Source: CBDAQD01 sp965275905
GTDB taxonomy: Bacteria; Pseudomonadota; Alphaproteobacteria; Rhizobiales; JAJFHC01
Direction of reading: 5' to 3'
DNA length: 64,000 bases
Assembly: GCA_965275905.1 (NCBI GenBank)
Contig: CBDHYJ010000083.1
Location: forward strand, 62,001-126,000
Of this stretch, positions 24,730 to 33,442 are shown one piece after another (positions within the stretch are counted from its first letter, which is position 1; every line of letters begins with the position of its first letter). Under the pieces are notes generated by a model that worked only from the letters and a program-made list of their open reading frames with translations, had not been told where the DNA came from and ran no database searches. Both the position numbers and the translations under genes were made by a program.

Positions 24730-25932
24730 GTGACGCAGCCGATCCAGGACACAGACGTCGCCGTTATCGGCGGCGGCCCCGCCGGACTGACCGCAACCTG
24801 TCTGATTGCGCAGGCCGGTCTGGAAGTCCTGTGCGTCGACCCGGCGGCGGCGAAGGGTTCAGACGACGCGCGCACCACCGCGCTCATGCAGGGATCGATC
24901 CGGCTCCTGGAGAACATCGGCGTCTGGGAGGAATTGCGGCCGCATTCCGCCCCGCTCCAGGTCATGAAGATGGTCGATGACACGGGCCGGACATTCAAGG
25001 CGCCCACGGTGGCGTTCGACGCGGCCGAAGTCGGCTCCGAACCGTTCGGCTGGAATATTCCAAACGCCATACTCTCTGAAACATTGCGGCGCCACGCCGT
25101 TGAAACCGGTGCGACTGTCGTAGCCGGAAGCGCATCGGACATCTCGCCTTCGCATGACAGCGTGTCGTTCAACGCGAACGGCAAGCGCAAGTTCCAAGCC
25201 CGCATGGTTCTGGGTGCTGACGGGCGCAGGTCGCCGAGCAGGCGCGCCGCCGGCATCTCCGCAAACCGCTGGGACTACCCGCAGACAGCGGTCGTGACGA
25301 CCTTCGGTCACGCGAACGATCACGACAATACATCGGTCGAATTCCACCGCCGGGCCGGACCGCTCACAGTCGTTCCGCTGCCCGGCAGACGATCAAGCCT
25401 CGTCTGGATCGAAACGCACGAGACTGCAGCCGACCTCGCCAGCCTGGATGATGCGACCTTCGCCAAGGCGCTGGAACGGGAAACGCGGTCAATACTCGGG
25501 CACATATCCGAATGCACGCCACGCCGGACCTTTCCGATCTCCGGCCTGACCGCCAGAGCGTTCGCGGCACGCCGCATCATGCTGATTGGCGAAGCTGCGC
25601 ATGTGATCCCGCCGATCGGTGCGCAAGGCCTCAACCTCGGCTTCCGGGACGCAGCACTGGCCTGCGAACTGATTGCCGATGCGCATGATGCGGGCAAGGA
25701 CATTGGCGGCGAGACGGTGCTCAACGCCTATGACCGCCGGCGCCGCCGCGACGTCCTGCCAAGGACCGTCGCCGTCGACCTTCTCAACCGCTCGCTGTTC
25801 CAGGACTTTCTGCCGTTCCAGGGCGCCCGCAATATCGGCCTCAGGCTGATGGAGAGCTTCGGACCGCTGCGCCGCCAACTGATGAAGCAGGGCATCGGTC
25901 CGACGGAAGAACTGCCTCGCCTGATGCGCTGA
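24730..25932 (+). CDS. FAD-dependent UbiH/UbiF/Coq6-type monooxygenase
   Basis: A 400-residue flavoprotein hydroxylase. Motifs are the Rossmann GGGPAGL near residue 14, the GADGRRS motif near residue 160 that binds FAD and NADPH, and the GEAAHVIPPIGAQGLNLGFRDA block near residue 290 that is typical of the ubiquinone-biosynthesis hydroxylases. It probably hydroxylates the ubiquinone ring or a related aromatic compound. The frame is open from 24619, but the family N-terminus begins at GTG 24730; the upstream part is not conserved and lies in the repeat region. It ends four bases from the convergent CaiB-type gene. Confidence 0.85.
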   Translation: MTQPIQDTDVAVIGGGPAGLTATCLIAQAGLEVLCVDPAAAKGSDDARTTALMQGSIRLLENIGVWEELRPHSAPLQVMKMVDDTGRTFKAPTVAFDAAEVGSEPFGWNIPNAILSETLRRHAVETGATVVAGSASDISPSHDSVSFNANGKRKFQARMVLGADGRRSPSRRAAGISANRWDYPQTAVVTTFGHANDHDNTSVEFHRRAGPLTVVPLPGRRSSLVWIETHETAADLASLDDATFAKALERETRSILGHISECTPRRTFPISGLTARAFAARRIMLIGEAAHVIPPIGAQGLNLGFRDAALACELIADAHDAGKDIGGETVLNAYDRRRRRDVLPRTVAVDLLNRSLFQDFLPFQGARNIGLRLMESFGPLRRQLMKQGIGPTEELPRLMR

Positions 25933-25935
25933 CCT

Positions 25936-27078
25936 TCAGTCTTCGTCGATCAGAGCACCGTTGTCGGAACCAAGATGCGGCGCTCCGCGCGGAATTCCTG
26001 CATCGGCCCTGAACGCGGGCACGACCGGAACAGCAACCGCGGGCAGCGTATCGCCGCTCTCATTCTCGATCTTGTGATCGAACAGCCCGCGTGCGCGGAA
26101 GTGCGGATCCGCAAACGCCTGCTCCAGCGACTGCACCACGCTGCAGCAGCAGTCCTCGCCCGCAAATGTCGAGCGCCAGCTCCGGGCGTCTCCAGCCCCG
26201 ATCAGTTCGGCGACCCGCGCCTGCGTTGCGGCAGGATCGTCCGCATCGTTGCGCAGCGGCTGGTCGAGTTCGATCAGGTCGCAGAAACGTTCCCAGAACT
26301 TCTGCTCAAGAGCGGCAACCGCCACATGCTGTCCGTCATTGGTCGGATAGATCTGATACCTCGGCGATCCCCCGGTCAGCAGAGCTTTTCCGTTCGCGGG
26401 CCAGTCCGCTTCCAGAGCGCCCTGCCCCAGTGCCCAGTAGGACAACATGAACATGTTGTCCGTCATGGCGATGTCGAGCCGGCTGCCCTTGCCGGTCTGA
26501 TGACGTTTGAGCAGGGCCAGAAGAATGTTCACGACAGCCGGATAAGTGCCTCCGGCCAGATCGGCAATGAGTGCCGGCGGAATGGTGGGCGCGTTTTCAG
26601 GCCCCATGCTCAGCGCCAGCAGTCCGGTATCGCCGATATAGTTGAGATCGTGCCCCGCCACATCGGCCTTCGGGCCCGTCGCGCCGTAACCTGTTATCGA
26701 ACAGTACACGATGCCCGGATTGATCGCCGCGACGGCCTGGTAGTCGAGCCCGAGCCGCGCCATGACGCCCGGCCTGAACTGTTCGATCAGAACGTCGGCG
26801 TCCTCGATCAGGGGCGTTAGGCGTTCGACCGCACGCGGATCTTTCAGATCGATGGCGAGGCTTTTCTTGCCACGATTGAGAAGCGCGAAATTGAGCGACT
26901 CGCCTCCCCAGCGCGGCGTGTAGTGCCGCATTTCCTCGCCGCTGCCGGGGCGTTCGATCTTGACCACCTCCGCGCCGGCTTCTGCCAGGATCAGACCCGC
27001 CATCGGTCCCGGCAGGAGAGTGCTGAAATCGAGAACCTTGATCCCGCTCAGCGGTTGCGGTTCGCCTTGTGCGGTCAT
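25936..27078 (-). CDS. CaiB/BaiF family protein, alpha-methylacyl-CoA racemase-like
   Basis: A 380-residue member of the family III CoA-transferase fold. Two features point to the alpha-methylacyl-CoA racemase branch: the AGHDLNY motif near residue 155 with the putative catalytic His, and the later ADLAGG segment near residue 185 with the catalytic Asp. True family III transferases have a different Asp nucleophile context, so transferase activity remains possible but less likely. ATG 27078 has a GAGGAGAGGAG site. The AEC carrier gene lies 42 bases upstream on the same strand, and the malyl-CoA lyase gene is divergent from that pair. Confidence 0.83.
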   Translation of the reverse strand: MTAQGEPQPLSGIKVLDFSTLLPGPMAGLILAEAGAEVVKIERPGSGEEMRHYTPRWGGESLNFALLNRGKKSLAIDLKDPRAVERLTPLIEDADVLIEQFRPGVMARLGLDYQAVAAINPGIVYCSITGYGATGPKADVAGHDLNYIGDTGLLALSMGPENAPTIPPALIADLAGGTYPAVVNILLALLKRHQTGKGSRLDIAMTDNMFMLSYWALGQGALEADWPANGKALLTGGSPRYQIYPTNDGQHVAVAALEQKFWERFCDLIELDQPLRNDADDPAATQARVAELIGAGDARSWRSTFAGEDCCCSVVQSLEQAFADPHFRARGLFDHKIENESGDTLPAVAVPVVPAFRADAGIPRGAPHLGSDNGALIDED

Positions 27079-27120
27079 GACGGCTCCTCTCCTCACGCCG
27101 AATACAGCCGGATTACCCGG

Positions 27121-28068
27121 TTACGGCAGATACTGCTTGTCGATCATGTAGAGCAGTGTCGAGATGGTCACGACCGAGATCAAGGTCGAAATCAGGATGG
27201 CATTGGACACACCATCGACATAGGCACGGTACCGCGTTGCCAGCACGAAGACATTGGCCGCGGTTGGAAGGGCGGCAAGAAGGATCGCAACACCCATCCA
27301 GGTCGGATCAATGCCGCCGATCATCCGCATGAGCATGAAGACGATGATCGGGTGTATCACCATCTTGGCGATCAGGATCACCGGCATCTCGTGCCTGAAC
27401 CCCTGAAGCGGACGCAACGCCAGGGTGATACCCATGGCAAACAGCGCCGCCGGCGCAGCCGCGCTCCCCAGATTGGTCACGAGCGTATCGATAGCCGTCG
27501 GCAGCTTGAGCCCGGACAGGGCCACGACCACCCCCATGATCGACGCGACGATAAGCGGGTTTTGCCCGACTTGCCGGAAGACGGTCTTCAGTGTTTCCCG
27601 CCGCGACGCCGCGTTGCCTCCCTCCAGGCTGGCGATGAGCGGAACGAGGGTGAACTGGACCAGGTTGTCGAAACACGCGATCAGGGCCGCAGGCACCGCG
27701 GCGTCCCGCCCGAAGGTCGCGATCGCCAGCGGAATGCCGAGATAGACGAGGTTGCTGTAGCTCGCGGCCGACGCCTGGATCGCCGCCGACGTCATGCGCG
27801 ACTTGAAGAACACCAGCGAAATGGCAAAGACGGCAACGAACACGAGATAGCTCGAGATCGTCGTCGCGGCGATGAACCCCCAGTTGAGAAGACTCTCGAC
27901 CGGAGCTTCCGTGATGCTTTTGAACACCAGCGGCGGCACGGCGAAATAGAATACGAAGACGTTCAGCCACGTCAGACCGCTCTCCTCGATCTTGAACGTC
28001 CTCTCGGCAAGCGCGCCGAGGAAGATCAGACCGAAGAACGGCACTGCGAGATCGATGAGAATTGACAC
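27121..28068 (-). CDS. AEC family transporter (auxin efflux carrier fold)
   Basis: A 315-residue inner-membrane carrier of the AEC family with about ten predicted helices; bacterial members export or take up dicarboxylates such as malate or malonate. The N-terminal ILIDLAVPFFGLIFLGALAE helix and the SYSNLVYLGIPLA stretch are family landmarks. I chose GTG 28068, with GGAG ten bases upstream, because it gives the normal N-terminus; a TTG at 28101 is the other option. It is first in a two-gene run with the CaiB-type gene, and near the malyl-CoA lyase, so a C4/C5 acid substrate is an attractive inference. Confidence 0.87.
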   Translation of the reverse strand: MSILIDLAVPFFGLIFLGALAERTFKIEESGLTWLNVFVFYFAVPPLVFKSITEAPVESLLNWGFIAATTISSYLVFVAVFAISLVFFKSRMTSAAIQASAASYSNLVYLGIPLAIATFGRDAAVPAALIACFDNLVQFTLVPLIASLEGGNAASRRETLKTVFRQVGQNPLIVASIMGVVVALSGLKLPTAIDTLVTNLGSAAAPAALFAMGITLALRPLQGFRHEMPVILIAKMVIHPIIVFMLMRMIGGIDPTWMGVAILLAALPTAANVFVLATRYRAYVDGVSNAILISTLISVVTISTLLYMIDKQYLP

Positions 28069-28225
28069 CGGGAACCGGCTCCGTACAGGCGCAACTTTCA
28101 AAGAGGCCGGTGAGTAGCGCTAAATCGGAATCCGGTCAACCGGACCGCACGGAATTGACTGCGGCTATTGCGCTGCACCCCCCGCCTGCCGTATGTCGTT
28201 GGCCGAAACAATCCGGACCAGACCA

Positions 28226-29269
28226 ATGAAACTCCCCTCCCAGTTCTACAAGCCGCTCGCGATCGGCGCACCCGAACCGTTCCGGGAACTGCCCGTCACG
28301 CTTGAGCGCATGATCCACTTCGTCCCGCCACACATCGAAAAGCTCAGAGCAAAGGTGCCGGCCCTGATCTCGGAAGTCGATGTGGTGCTCGGCAATCTGG
28401 AGGACGCTATTCCGGCCGACGCCAAGGACGCCGCCCGGAGCGGTTTCATCGAGATGGCTGCGGCAAACGAATTCGGCCAGACCGGCCTGTGGACACGGAT
28501 CAACTGCCTCAACAGCCCCTGGGTGCTGGACGACATCACCGATATCGTCGCATCCGTCGGCAACAAGCTCGATGTGATCATGCTGCCCAAGGTTGAGGGG
28601 CCCTGGGACATTCACTATCTCGATCAGTTGCTCGCTCAGCTGGAAGCCAGGCACTCCGTCGGGCGGCCGATCCTGATTCATGCCATCCTCGAAACGGCCC
28701 AGGGCGTAAAGAATGTCGAGGACATCTGCGCCGCCAGTCCGCGCATGCACGGCATCAGCCTCGGCCCGGCCGATCTCGCCGCATCACGCGGCATGAAGAC
28801 GACAAGGGTCGGCGGCGGTCATCCGTTCTACGGCGTATTGGCCGACGATGACGACACCGGCAACGGCCGCACCCTTTACCAGCAGGACCTCTGGCACTAC
28901 ACGGTGGCCCGAATGGTCGATGCCTGCGCGGCCAATGGCATCAAGGCGTTTTACGGACCATTCGGAGACTTCTCCGATGCCGACGCCTGCCGCGCCCAGT
29001 TCCGCAATGCCTTCCTGCAGGGTTGTGTCGGCGCATGGTCGCTGCACCCGAGCCAGATTGGTATTGCAAAGGAAGTCTTCAGTCCGGATCCGGAAGAAGT
29101 GGCGTTTGCCAGGAAAATCATCGACGCCATGCCGGACGGTACCGGAGCGGTGATGATCGATGGCAAGATGCAGGATGACGCAACCTGGAAACAGGCCCGT
29201 GTCATCATGGATCTCGCGCAACTGGTCGCCGATAAAGACCCGGAAATGGCCTCCGCTTACCACTTGTGA
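28226..29269 (+). CDS. mcl: Malyl-CoA / beta-methylmalyl-CoA / citramalyl-CoA lyase (HpcH/HpaI family)
   Basis: A 347-residue CoA-ester lyase. It resembles the trifunctional lyase of the Chloroflexus 3-hydroxypropionate bicycle more than the shorter Rhodobacter-type enzyme: it begins FYKPLAIGAPEP..RELPV and contains NLEDAIP, IMLPKVEGPWDI, PADLAASRGMKTTRVGGG and YGPFGDFSDADACRAQFRNA. The acidic metal ligands in VVLGNLEDAIP and the Glu in ILETAQGVKNVE are present. The reaction is reversible cleavage of malyl-CoA or homologues into acetyl- or propionyl-CoA and glyoxylate or pyruvate. Start 28226 matches the family N-terminus; an ATG 11 codons upstream is an alternative. Substrate range is inferred. 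Confidence 0.85.
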   Translation: MKLPSQFYKPLAIGAPEPFRELPVTLERMIHFVPPHIEKLRAKVPALISEVDVVLGNLEDAIPADAKDAARSGFIEMAAANEFGQTGLWTRINCLNSPWVLDDITDIVASVGNKLDVIMLPKVEGPWDIHYLDQLLAQLEARHSVGRPILIHAILETAQGVKNVEDICAASPRMHGISLGPADLAASRGMKTTRVGGGHPFYGVLADDDDTGNGRTLYQQDLWHYTVARMVDACAANGIKAFYGPFGDFSDADACRAQFRNAFLQGCVGAWSLHPSQIGIAKEVFSPDPEEVAFARKIIDAMPDGTGAVMIDGKMQDDATWKQARVIMDLAQLVADKDPEMASAYHL

Positions 29270-29377
29270 GTGGCATTTTTCATCGGAAGTGTTGCCTAAA
29301 TGCTCTTGAAAAACATTGCCGAAGCGGCAATTTTTAACGAGTCGCGAGGCGGGTGTTTGAAAGGGGATGCCAAGCGC

Positions 29378-29776
29378 ATGACCGAAAACCCAGAGAGCAA
29401 CACAGAACACATGACTCACGGAAGCGAACACGTCGTTGCCATGGGGGATGACGATCGCATGGCCAGATTCCAGATCGGCCAGGTGGTGAAACACCGTTAT
29501 TACCCGTTCCGCGGCGTGATATTCGATGTCGACCCGACATTCAGCAATACCGAGGAATGGTGGCTTTCGATCCCGGAGGAAATCCGGCCGTCAAAAGACC
29601 AGCCCTACTATCATCTCTTCGCCGAAAACGAAGAAACTGAATATATTGCATATGTTTCCGAGCAGAACTTGCTGGAAGACATTAACGGCGGGCCGGTCCG
29701 TCACCCGCAGGTCAAGGAGTATTTTGACGACCTGGAGGACGGTGTTTACAGGTTCAGCAACATTCAATCGCACTGA
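29378..29776 (+). CDS. hspQ: Heat shock protein HspQ (hemimethylated-DNA-binding YccV-type)
   Basis: The core of about 105 residues matches HspQ, a small cytoplasmic protein that promotes Lon-dependent proteolysis and binds hemimethylated DNA. Landmarks are FQIGQVVKHRYYPFRGVIFDVDP, TEEWW, DQPYYHL and AYVSEQNLL. Three starts are possible: ATG 29378 (AAGGGG eleven bases before, 132 residues), ATG 29441, and ATG 29459 (GGGGG nearby, 105 residues). I give the first; the last gives the typical size. It follows mcl by 108 bases. A small GC hairpin without a T-tract follows the stop (29786-29803). Confidence 0.82.
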   Translation: MTENPESNTEHMTHGSEHVVAMGDDDRMARFQIGQVVKHRYYPFRGVIFDVDPTFSNTEEWWLSIPEEIRPSKDQPYYHLFAENEETEYIAYVSEQNLLEDINGGPVRHPQVKEYFDDLEDGVYRFSNIQSH

Positions 29777-29895
29777 ATTGCTGCCGCGCCGGGCATTCGG
29801 CGCTTCGAAAACCCAAAAAATCCAAGAATTCGGCACGGTTTGGCGTCAAACTTCGCTATGCTCGATAAATGCGATTCGCTCATGATTCAGGCCAC

Positions 29896-31719
29896 ATGAT
29901 CAGACAGGCAGCGACGATTGAAGCCGGCTATCCGCTCCGTTTCGCCGTCATTGCCCTGTTGCTTTTTTGTGCCTGTGCGGCAAACGCGCACGCAAAGCCG
30001 GGCCATGGCATCGCGATGCACGGCGAGCCGGCTTACGCGCCGGATTTCAAGAATTTCAGCTATGTGAACCCCGATGCTCCCAAGGGCGGCAGCATCACCT
30101 ATGCGTCGCTGGGCACGTTCAACTCGACCAACCCGTTGATCATAAAGGGCATAGCGGCCGCCGGAATCCGCGCTCATGTATTCGAAAGTCTGCTGGCACG
30201 CAGTTTCGATGAACCTTTTTCGCTTTACGGGCTTCTCGCAAAGTCGATCGAAACGCCCGATGACCGCAGCTGGGTCGAATTCAAGCTGCGGCCTGAGGCG
30301 AAATTCTCCGATGGTGAGCCGGTCCGCGCCGAGGACGTCGTGTTTTCGCTCGAAACACTGCGTGAGCACGGACGTCCCAACCACCGCAGTTATTACAGCA
30401 AGGTCACCAGGATCGAGACGGTGGACGAATTCACGGTTCGATTGACCATGGTCTCCCCGCCCGATCGCGAAATGCCTCTGATTCTCGGACTGATGCCGAT
30501 CATTCCCAAACACCACTACAACAAGGACACGTTCGAGGAGACGACCCTCGAAACACCCGTCGGGAGTGGCCCGTACACGGTCGAAAAAGTCGAGCCCGGC
30601 GCAACCATCGTTTATCAGCGCAATCTGGACTATTGGGGTAACGATCTCGCGGTGAATGCCGGCCGCAACAACTTCGATCAGATCCGGTACGACTACTACC
30701 GCGACCAGAACTCCGCGTTCGAAGCGTTCAAGAAGGGGCTGTACGACGTCCGGCCCGAGGCTGATCCCAACCGCTGGGCCAGGGGTTATGACTTTCCCGC
30801 GGCGCGCGATGGAAAGGTTGTGAAGGAAGAGGTCGAGACTTCGGTCCCGTCAGGCATGAACGCTTTCGTGTTCAACACCCGCCGCGAAGTTTTCGCCGAT
30901 GTCCGGGTACGTCGTGCATTGATCGCGGCCTACGACTTCGAGTGGATAAACAAGAACCTTCATTTCGGCCTCTACAATCGCGCGGAGAGCTATTTCCACA
31001 ATTCCGACCTTGGTGCGATCGGCCGACCGGCCGGGGCCGAGGAAAGGACTCTGCTCGCGCCATATCCGGACGCGGTGGATAAGGCCGTGCTCGACGGCAC
31101 ATTCAGATTGCCGAAGACCGATGGCTCGGGCCGCGACCGCAAGAACCGTCGCCGGATTATCAGCCTGTTCAAGGACGCGGGATATGCGCTGCGCGACGGT
31201 GTCATGATAAACGCCGGCACCGGCAAGCCCTTCAGCTTCGAAATTCTGGTGGTCAACCGCGACCAGGAACGCCTGGCGCTCGCATACGCGCGCAATCTCA
31301 AGGCGGTGGGTGTCGCCGCAGGCGTGCGCCAGGTCGACTCCGCGCAGTTTCAGAACCGCAGGCAGACCTACGATTTCGACATGATTCCATTCTACTGGTT
31401 TGCATCGCTTTCCCCTGGAAACGAGCAGACCTTCTATTGGGGGAGCTACGGCCGTGAGCAGGAAGGAACCCGCAACTACATGGGAGCCGCGAATCCTGCT
31501 ATCGATGCAATGATAGAAGCAATGTTACGGGCCCGCGATCGGGAATCGTTCGTATCGGCAGCACGCGCGCTGGATCGCGTGCTGATCTCCCAGTCGTATG
31601 TGGTTCCGCTGCACTACCTGCCCAGACGGTGGGTCGCGCGCTGGAGTCACATCGAACGTCCGGTCAGGCAATCGCTTTATGGCTACGTTCTGGATACCTG
31701 GTGGCGCAGGCCGGAATGA
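29896..31719 (+). CDS. Oligopeptide-binding protein, ABC transporter family 5 (YejA-like)
   Basis: A 607-residue periplasmic solute-binding protein of the group that includes YejA (peptide and microcin C uptake). A signal peptide covers about residues 1-33 (FAVIALLLFCACAANAHA). Family markers are PDAPKGGSITYASLGTFN, PDDRSWVEFKLRPEAKFSDG, and the NLDYWGNDLAVNAGRNNFD segment that opens the second lobe. ATG 29896 is chosen because it keeps a short basic N-terminus; an ATG at 29869 is nine codons upstream. No permease or ATPase gene is next to it, so it is an orphan here; the following gene is an adenylate-forming enzyme 18 bases on. Confidence 0.87.
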   Translation: MIRQAATIEAGYPLRFAVIALLLFCACAANAHAKPGHGIAMHGEPAYAPDFKNFSYVNPDAPKGGSITYASLGTFNSTNPLIIKGIAAAGIRAHVFESLLARSFDEPFSLYGLLAKSIETPDDRSWVEFKLRPEAKFSDGEPVRAEDVVFSLETLREHGRPNHRSYYSKVTRIETVDEFTVRLTMVSPPDREMPLILGLMPIIPKHHYNKDTFEETTLETPVGSGPYTVEKVEPGATIVYQRNLDYWGNDLAVNAGRNNFDQIRYDYYRDQNSAFEAFKKGLYDVRPEADPNRWARGYDFPAARDGKVVKEEVETSVPSGMNAFVFNTRREVFADVRVRRALIAAYDFEWINKNLHFGLYNRAESYFHNSDLGAIGRPAGAEERTLLAPYPDAVDKAVLDGTFRLPKTDGSGRDRKNRRRIISLFKDAGYALRDGVMINAGTGKPFSFEILVVNRDQERLALAYARNLKAVGVAAGVRQVDSAQFQNRRQTYDFDMIPFYWFASLSPGNEQTFYWGSYGREQEGTRNYMGAANPAIDAMIEAMLRARDRESFVSAARALDRVLISQSYVVPLHYLPRRWVARWSHIERPVRQSLYGYVLDTWWRRPE

Positions 31720-31737
31720 TGGGGAAAAGGGGCTACG

Positions 31738-33417
31738 ATGGGCATAACCGATGCGGCAACAGTCGGTCATGACGCAGACACCGGCGTCTGGGGCAATGCC
31801 ACAATAGACGAACTCTTCCGGCGGACTGTGCAAACCGACCCGGCACGGCGGGCGGTTGGCGATGCGGCGAACCGCGAGGCCATCACGGGCCAGGCGCCGC
31901 GCACGCTGACATATGGCGAGCTCGATGCCGCCGTTGAGCGGCTGGCGCGCCATTTCGTCAAGATTGGTCTGATGCCGGGCGACATTGTCGCGGTACAGCT
32001 CCCCAACACGGTTGAACAGATTGTCGTCCTGCTCGCGGCAAGCCGGTGCAGCGTTACGGTTTCACCGCTGCCGCTGATGTGGAGGGAATACGAACTGTCC
32101 CGCGCATTGCCGCGGATTGCTCCGAAAGCATTGATCTCCGCCACCGAAGTCTCCGGCCGCAATCACGCAGAAACAATGTGCTTTGCCGCCGTCGACACGA
32201 TCAGCGTCAGATTTGTCTTTGCGTTCGGCGAAAGTGCGCCCGACGGTGTCGAACCGCTTGACTGGATTTTTGATGCTGACGCTCAGCCCGAGGACGGCGT
32301 GGAATTCGCCGAGGCATCGCCGGACCGAACGCTGACCATCTGCTGGGCAGGCGGCAGCCACTTGACGCCCAGCCCGGTGCCGAGAGCGCACAGCCATTGG
32401 GTTGCAGGCGGCCTCATGACGCTGTTGGAAGCCAACATCCGCCAGGGCGCCACGATCCTCTGCCCCTACCCGCTCACCGGTCTCGTCTCGATCGGCGTCT
32501 TTTTCATGCCCTGGCTGTTGAACGGCGGCACTCTGCTGATGCATCACCCGTTCGACCTGAACTGTTTCATCGATCAGGTCCGCAACCAGGACGTAGAGTT
32601 CACCGGCCTGCCGCCCTCCGTCATTGATGTCCTGAATGCCGAACGCGTGTTCGACGACGACGCGGCAAAGCTGTCGGCAATCGGCTGCCTCTGGCCGAGC
32701 CCCTATCTCCCGGCCACGGCCGGAAACGGCAGCAACGATGTGCCCGCCGCGATCATCGATATTCGCGGCTTCGACGAAATGGCCTACTTCGCACGCAAGC
32801 GGCTGAGCGGCGAAAAGCCGGGTCTCATTCCTCACGGTGAATGCCACGCTCCGGTCGGCTCGGTATCCGGCCCCGTGCTGATGACCACACGCGTGCGCGG
32901 CGGACCGATGCAAAATGGACATGAAACCAGCCTTCTCGCCGGCGATCTCATGATCAAGAGTGCCATGATGTTCGAGGCCTATTGCCCGAGTGCGGTTCCC
33001 GGAGCTGATGAACCGACGCTCGAACGCGATGCGCATGGCTTCGTCAATACGGGCCTGCGGTGCAGGTTTGTCGGCTCGTCAAAACCTTCGATCGACTGCA
33101 CGCGCCGGGAAAGCAGCGTCATCTATCATGGCGGTATTTCAATATCGGCCCGTGAGCTCGACAACCTCTACAGCGAGTACGAGGCCGTTTCCGATGCCGC
33201 AGCCTTTACGTTCGACGACCCGGTCATGGGCGACCGGATCGTGGCCGCGGTCGTTCCCAATCCGGGCGTCCTGATCTCCACGACTGATTTCGTGTCCTGG
33301 TTGAATGACCGCAAGGTGGCCGCTTACAAGATCCCCGACCGGATTGTGCTGGTGAAATCCATTCCGCGCGGCTCCGATGGCGAGGTACTGCGCGATCAGG
33401 TGCTCGACGAGATCTGA
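31738..33417 (+). CDS. Degenerate adenylate-forming (ANL) protein, probably without normal ligase activity
   Basis: A 559-residue protein that aligns over its length with the acyl-CoA ligase fold, but key motifs are changed. The phosphate-binding loop, normally Ser/Thr-rich with PKG, is replaced by CWAGGSHLTPSPVP; the TGD aspartate is missing (TGLRC); the GRxKD hinge is RRESS; and the catalytic Lys of the C-terminal motif is a Glu (SDGEVLR). The N-terminal domain still shows LTYGELDAAVERLA. A GGGGAAAAGGGG site supports ATG 31738. It lies directly before an intact ligase gene, so it may be a regulatory or scaffolding partner, or bind a different nucleotide. Confidence 0.78.
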   Translation: MGITDAATVGHDADTGVWGNATIDELFRRTVQTDPARRAVGDAANREAITGQAPRTLTYGELDAAVERLARHFVKIGLMPGDIVAVQLPNTVEQIVVLLAASRCSVTVSPLPLMWREYELSRALPRIAPKALISATEVSGRNHAETMCFAAVDTISVRFVFAFGESAPDGVEPLDWIFDADAQPEDGVEFAEASPDRTLTICWAGGSHLTPSPVPRAHSHWVAGGLMTLLEANIRQGATILCPYPLTGLVSIGVFFMPWLLNGGTLLMHHPFDLNCFIDQVRNQDVEFTGLPPSVIDVLNAERVFDDDAAKLSAIGCLWPSPYLPATAGNGSNDVPAAIIDIRGFDEMAYFARKRLSGEKPGLIPHGECHAPVGSVSGPVLMTTRVRGGPMQNGHETSLLAGDLMIKSAMMFEAYCPSAVPGADEPTLERDAHGFVNTGLRCRFVGSSKPSIDCTRRESSVIYHGGISISARELDNLYSEYEAVSDAAAFTFDDPVMGDRIVAAVVPNPGVLISTTDFVSWLNDRKVAAYKIPDRIVLVKSIPRGSDGEVLRDQVLDEI

Positions 33418-33442
33418 TCAATTGCGGTAAGACCGGCGGGTG

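Noticed and set aside
26923..28065. 380-codon plus-strand frame rich in Arg, Asp and His
   Set aside because: Antisense to the CaiB-type and AEC genes; composition is that of a shadow of membrane-protein codons.
29786..29803. Intrinsic terminator after hspQ
   Set aside because: Only a 6-bp GC stem with no T-tract follows; not strong enough to call.
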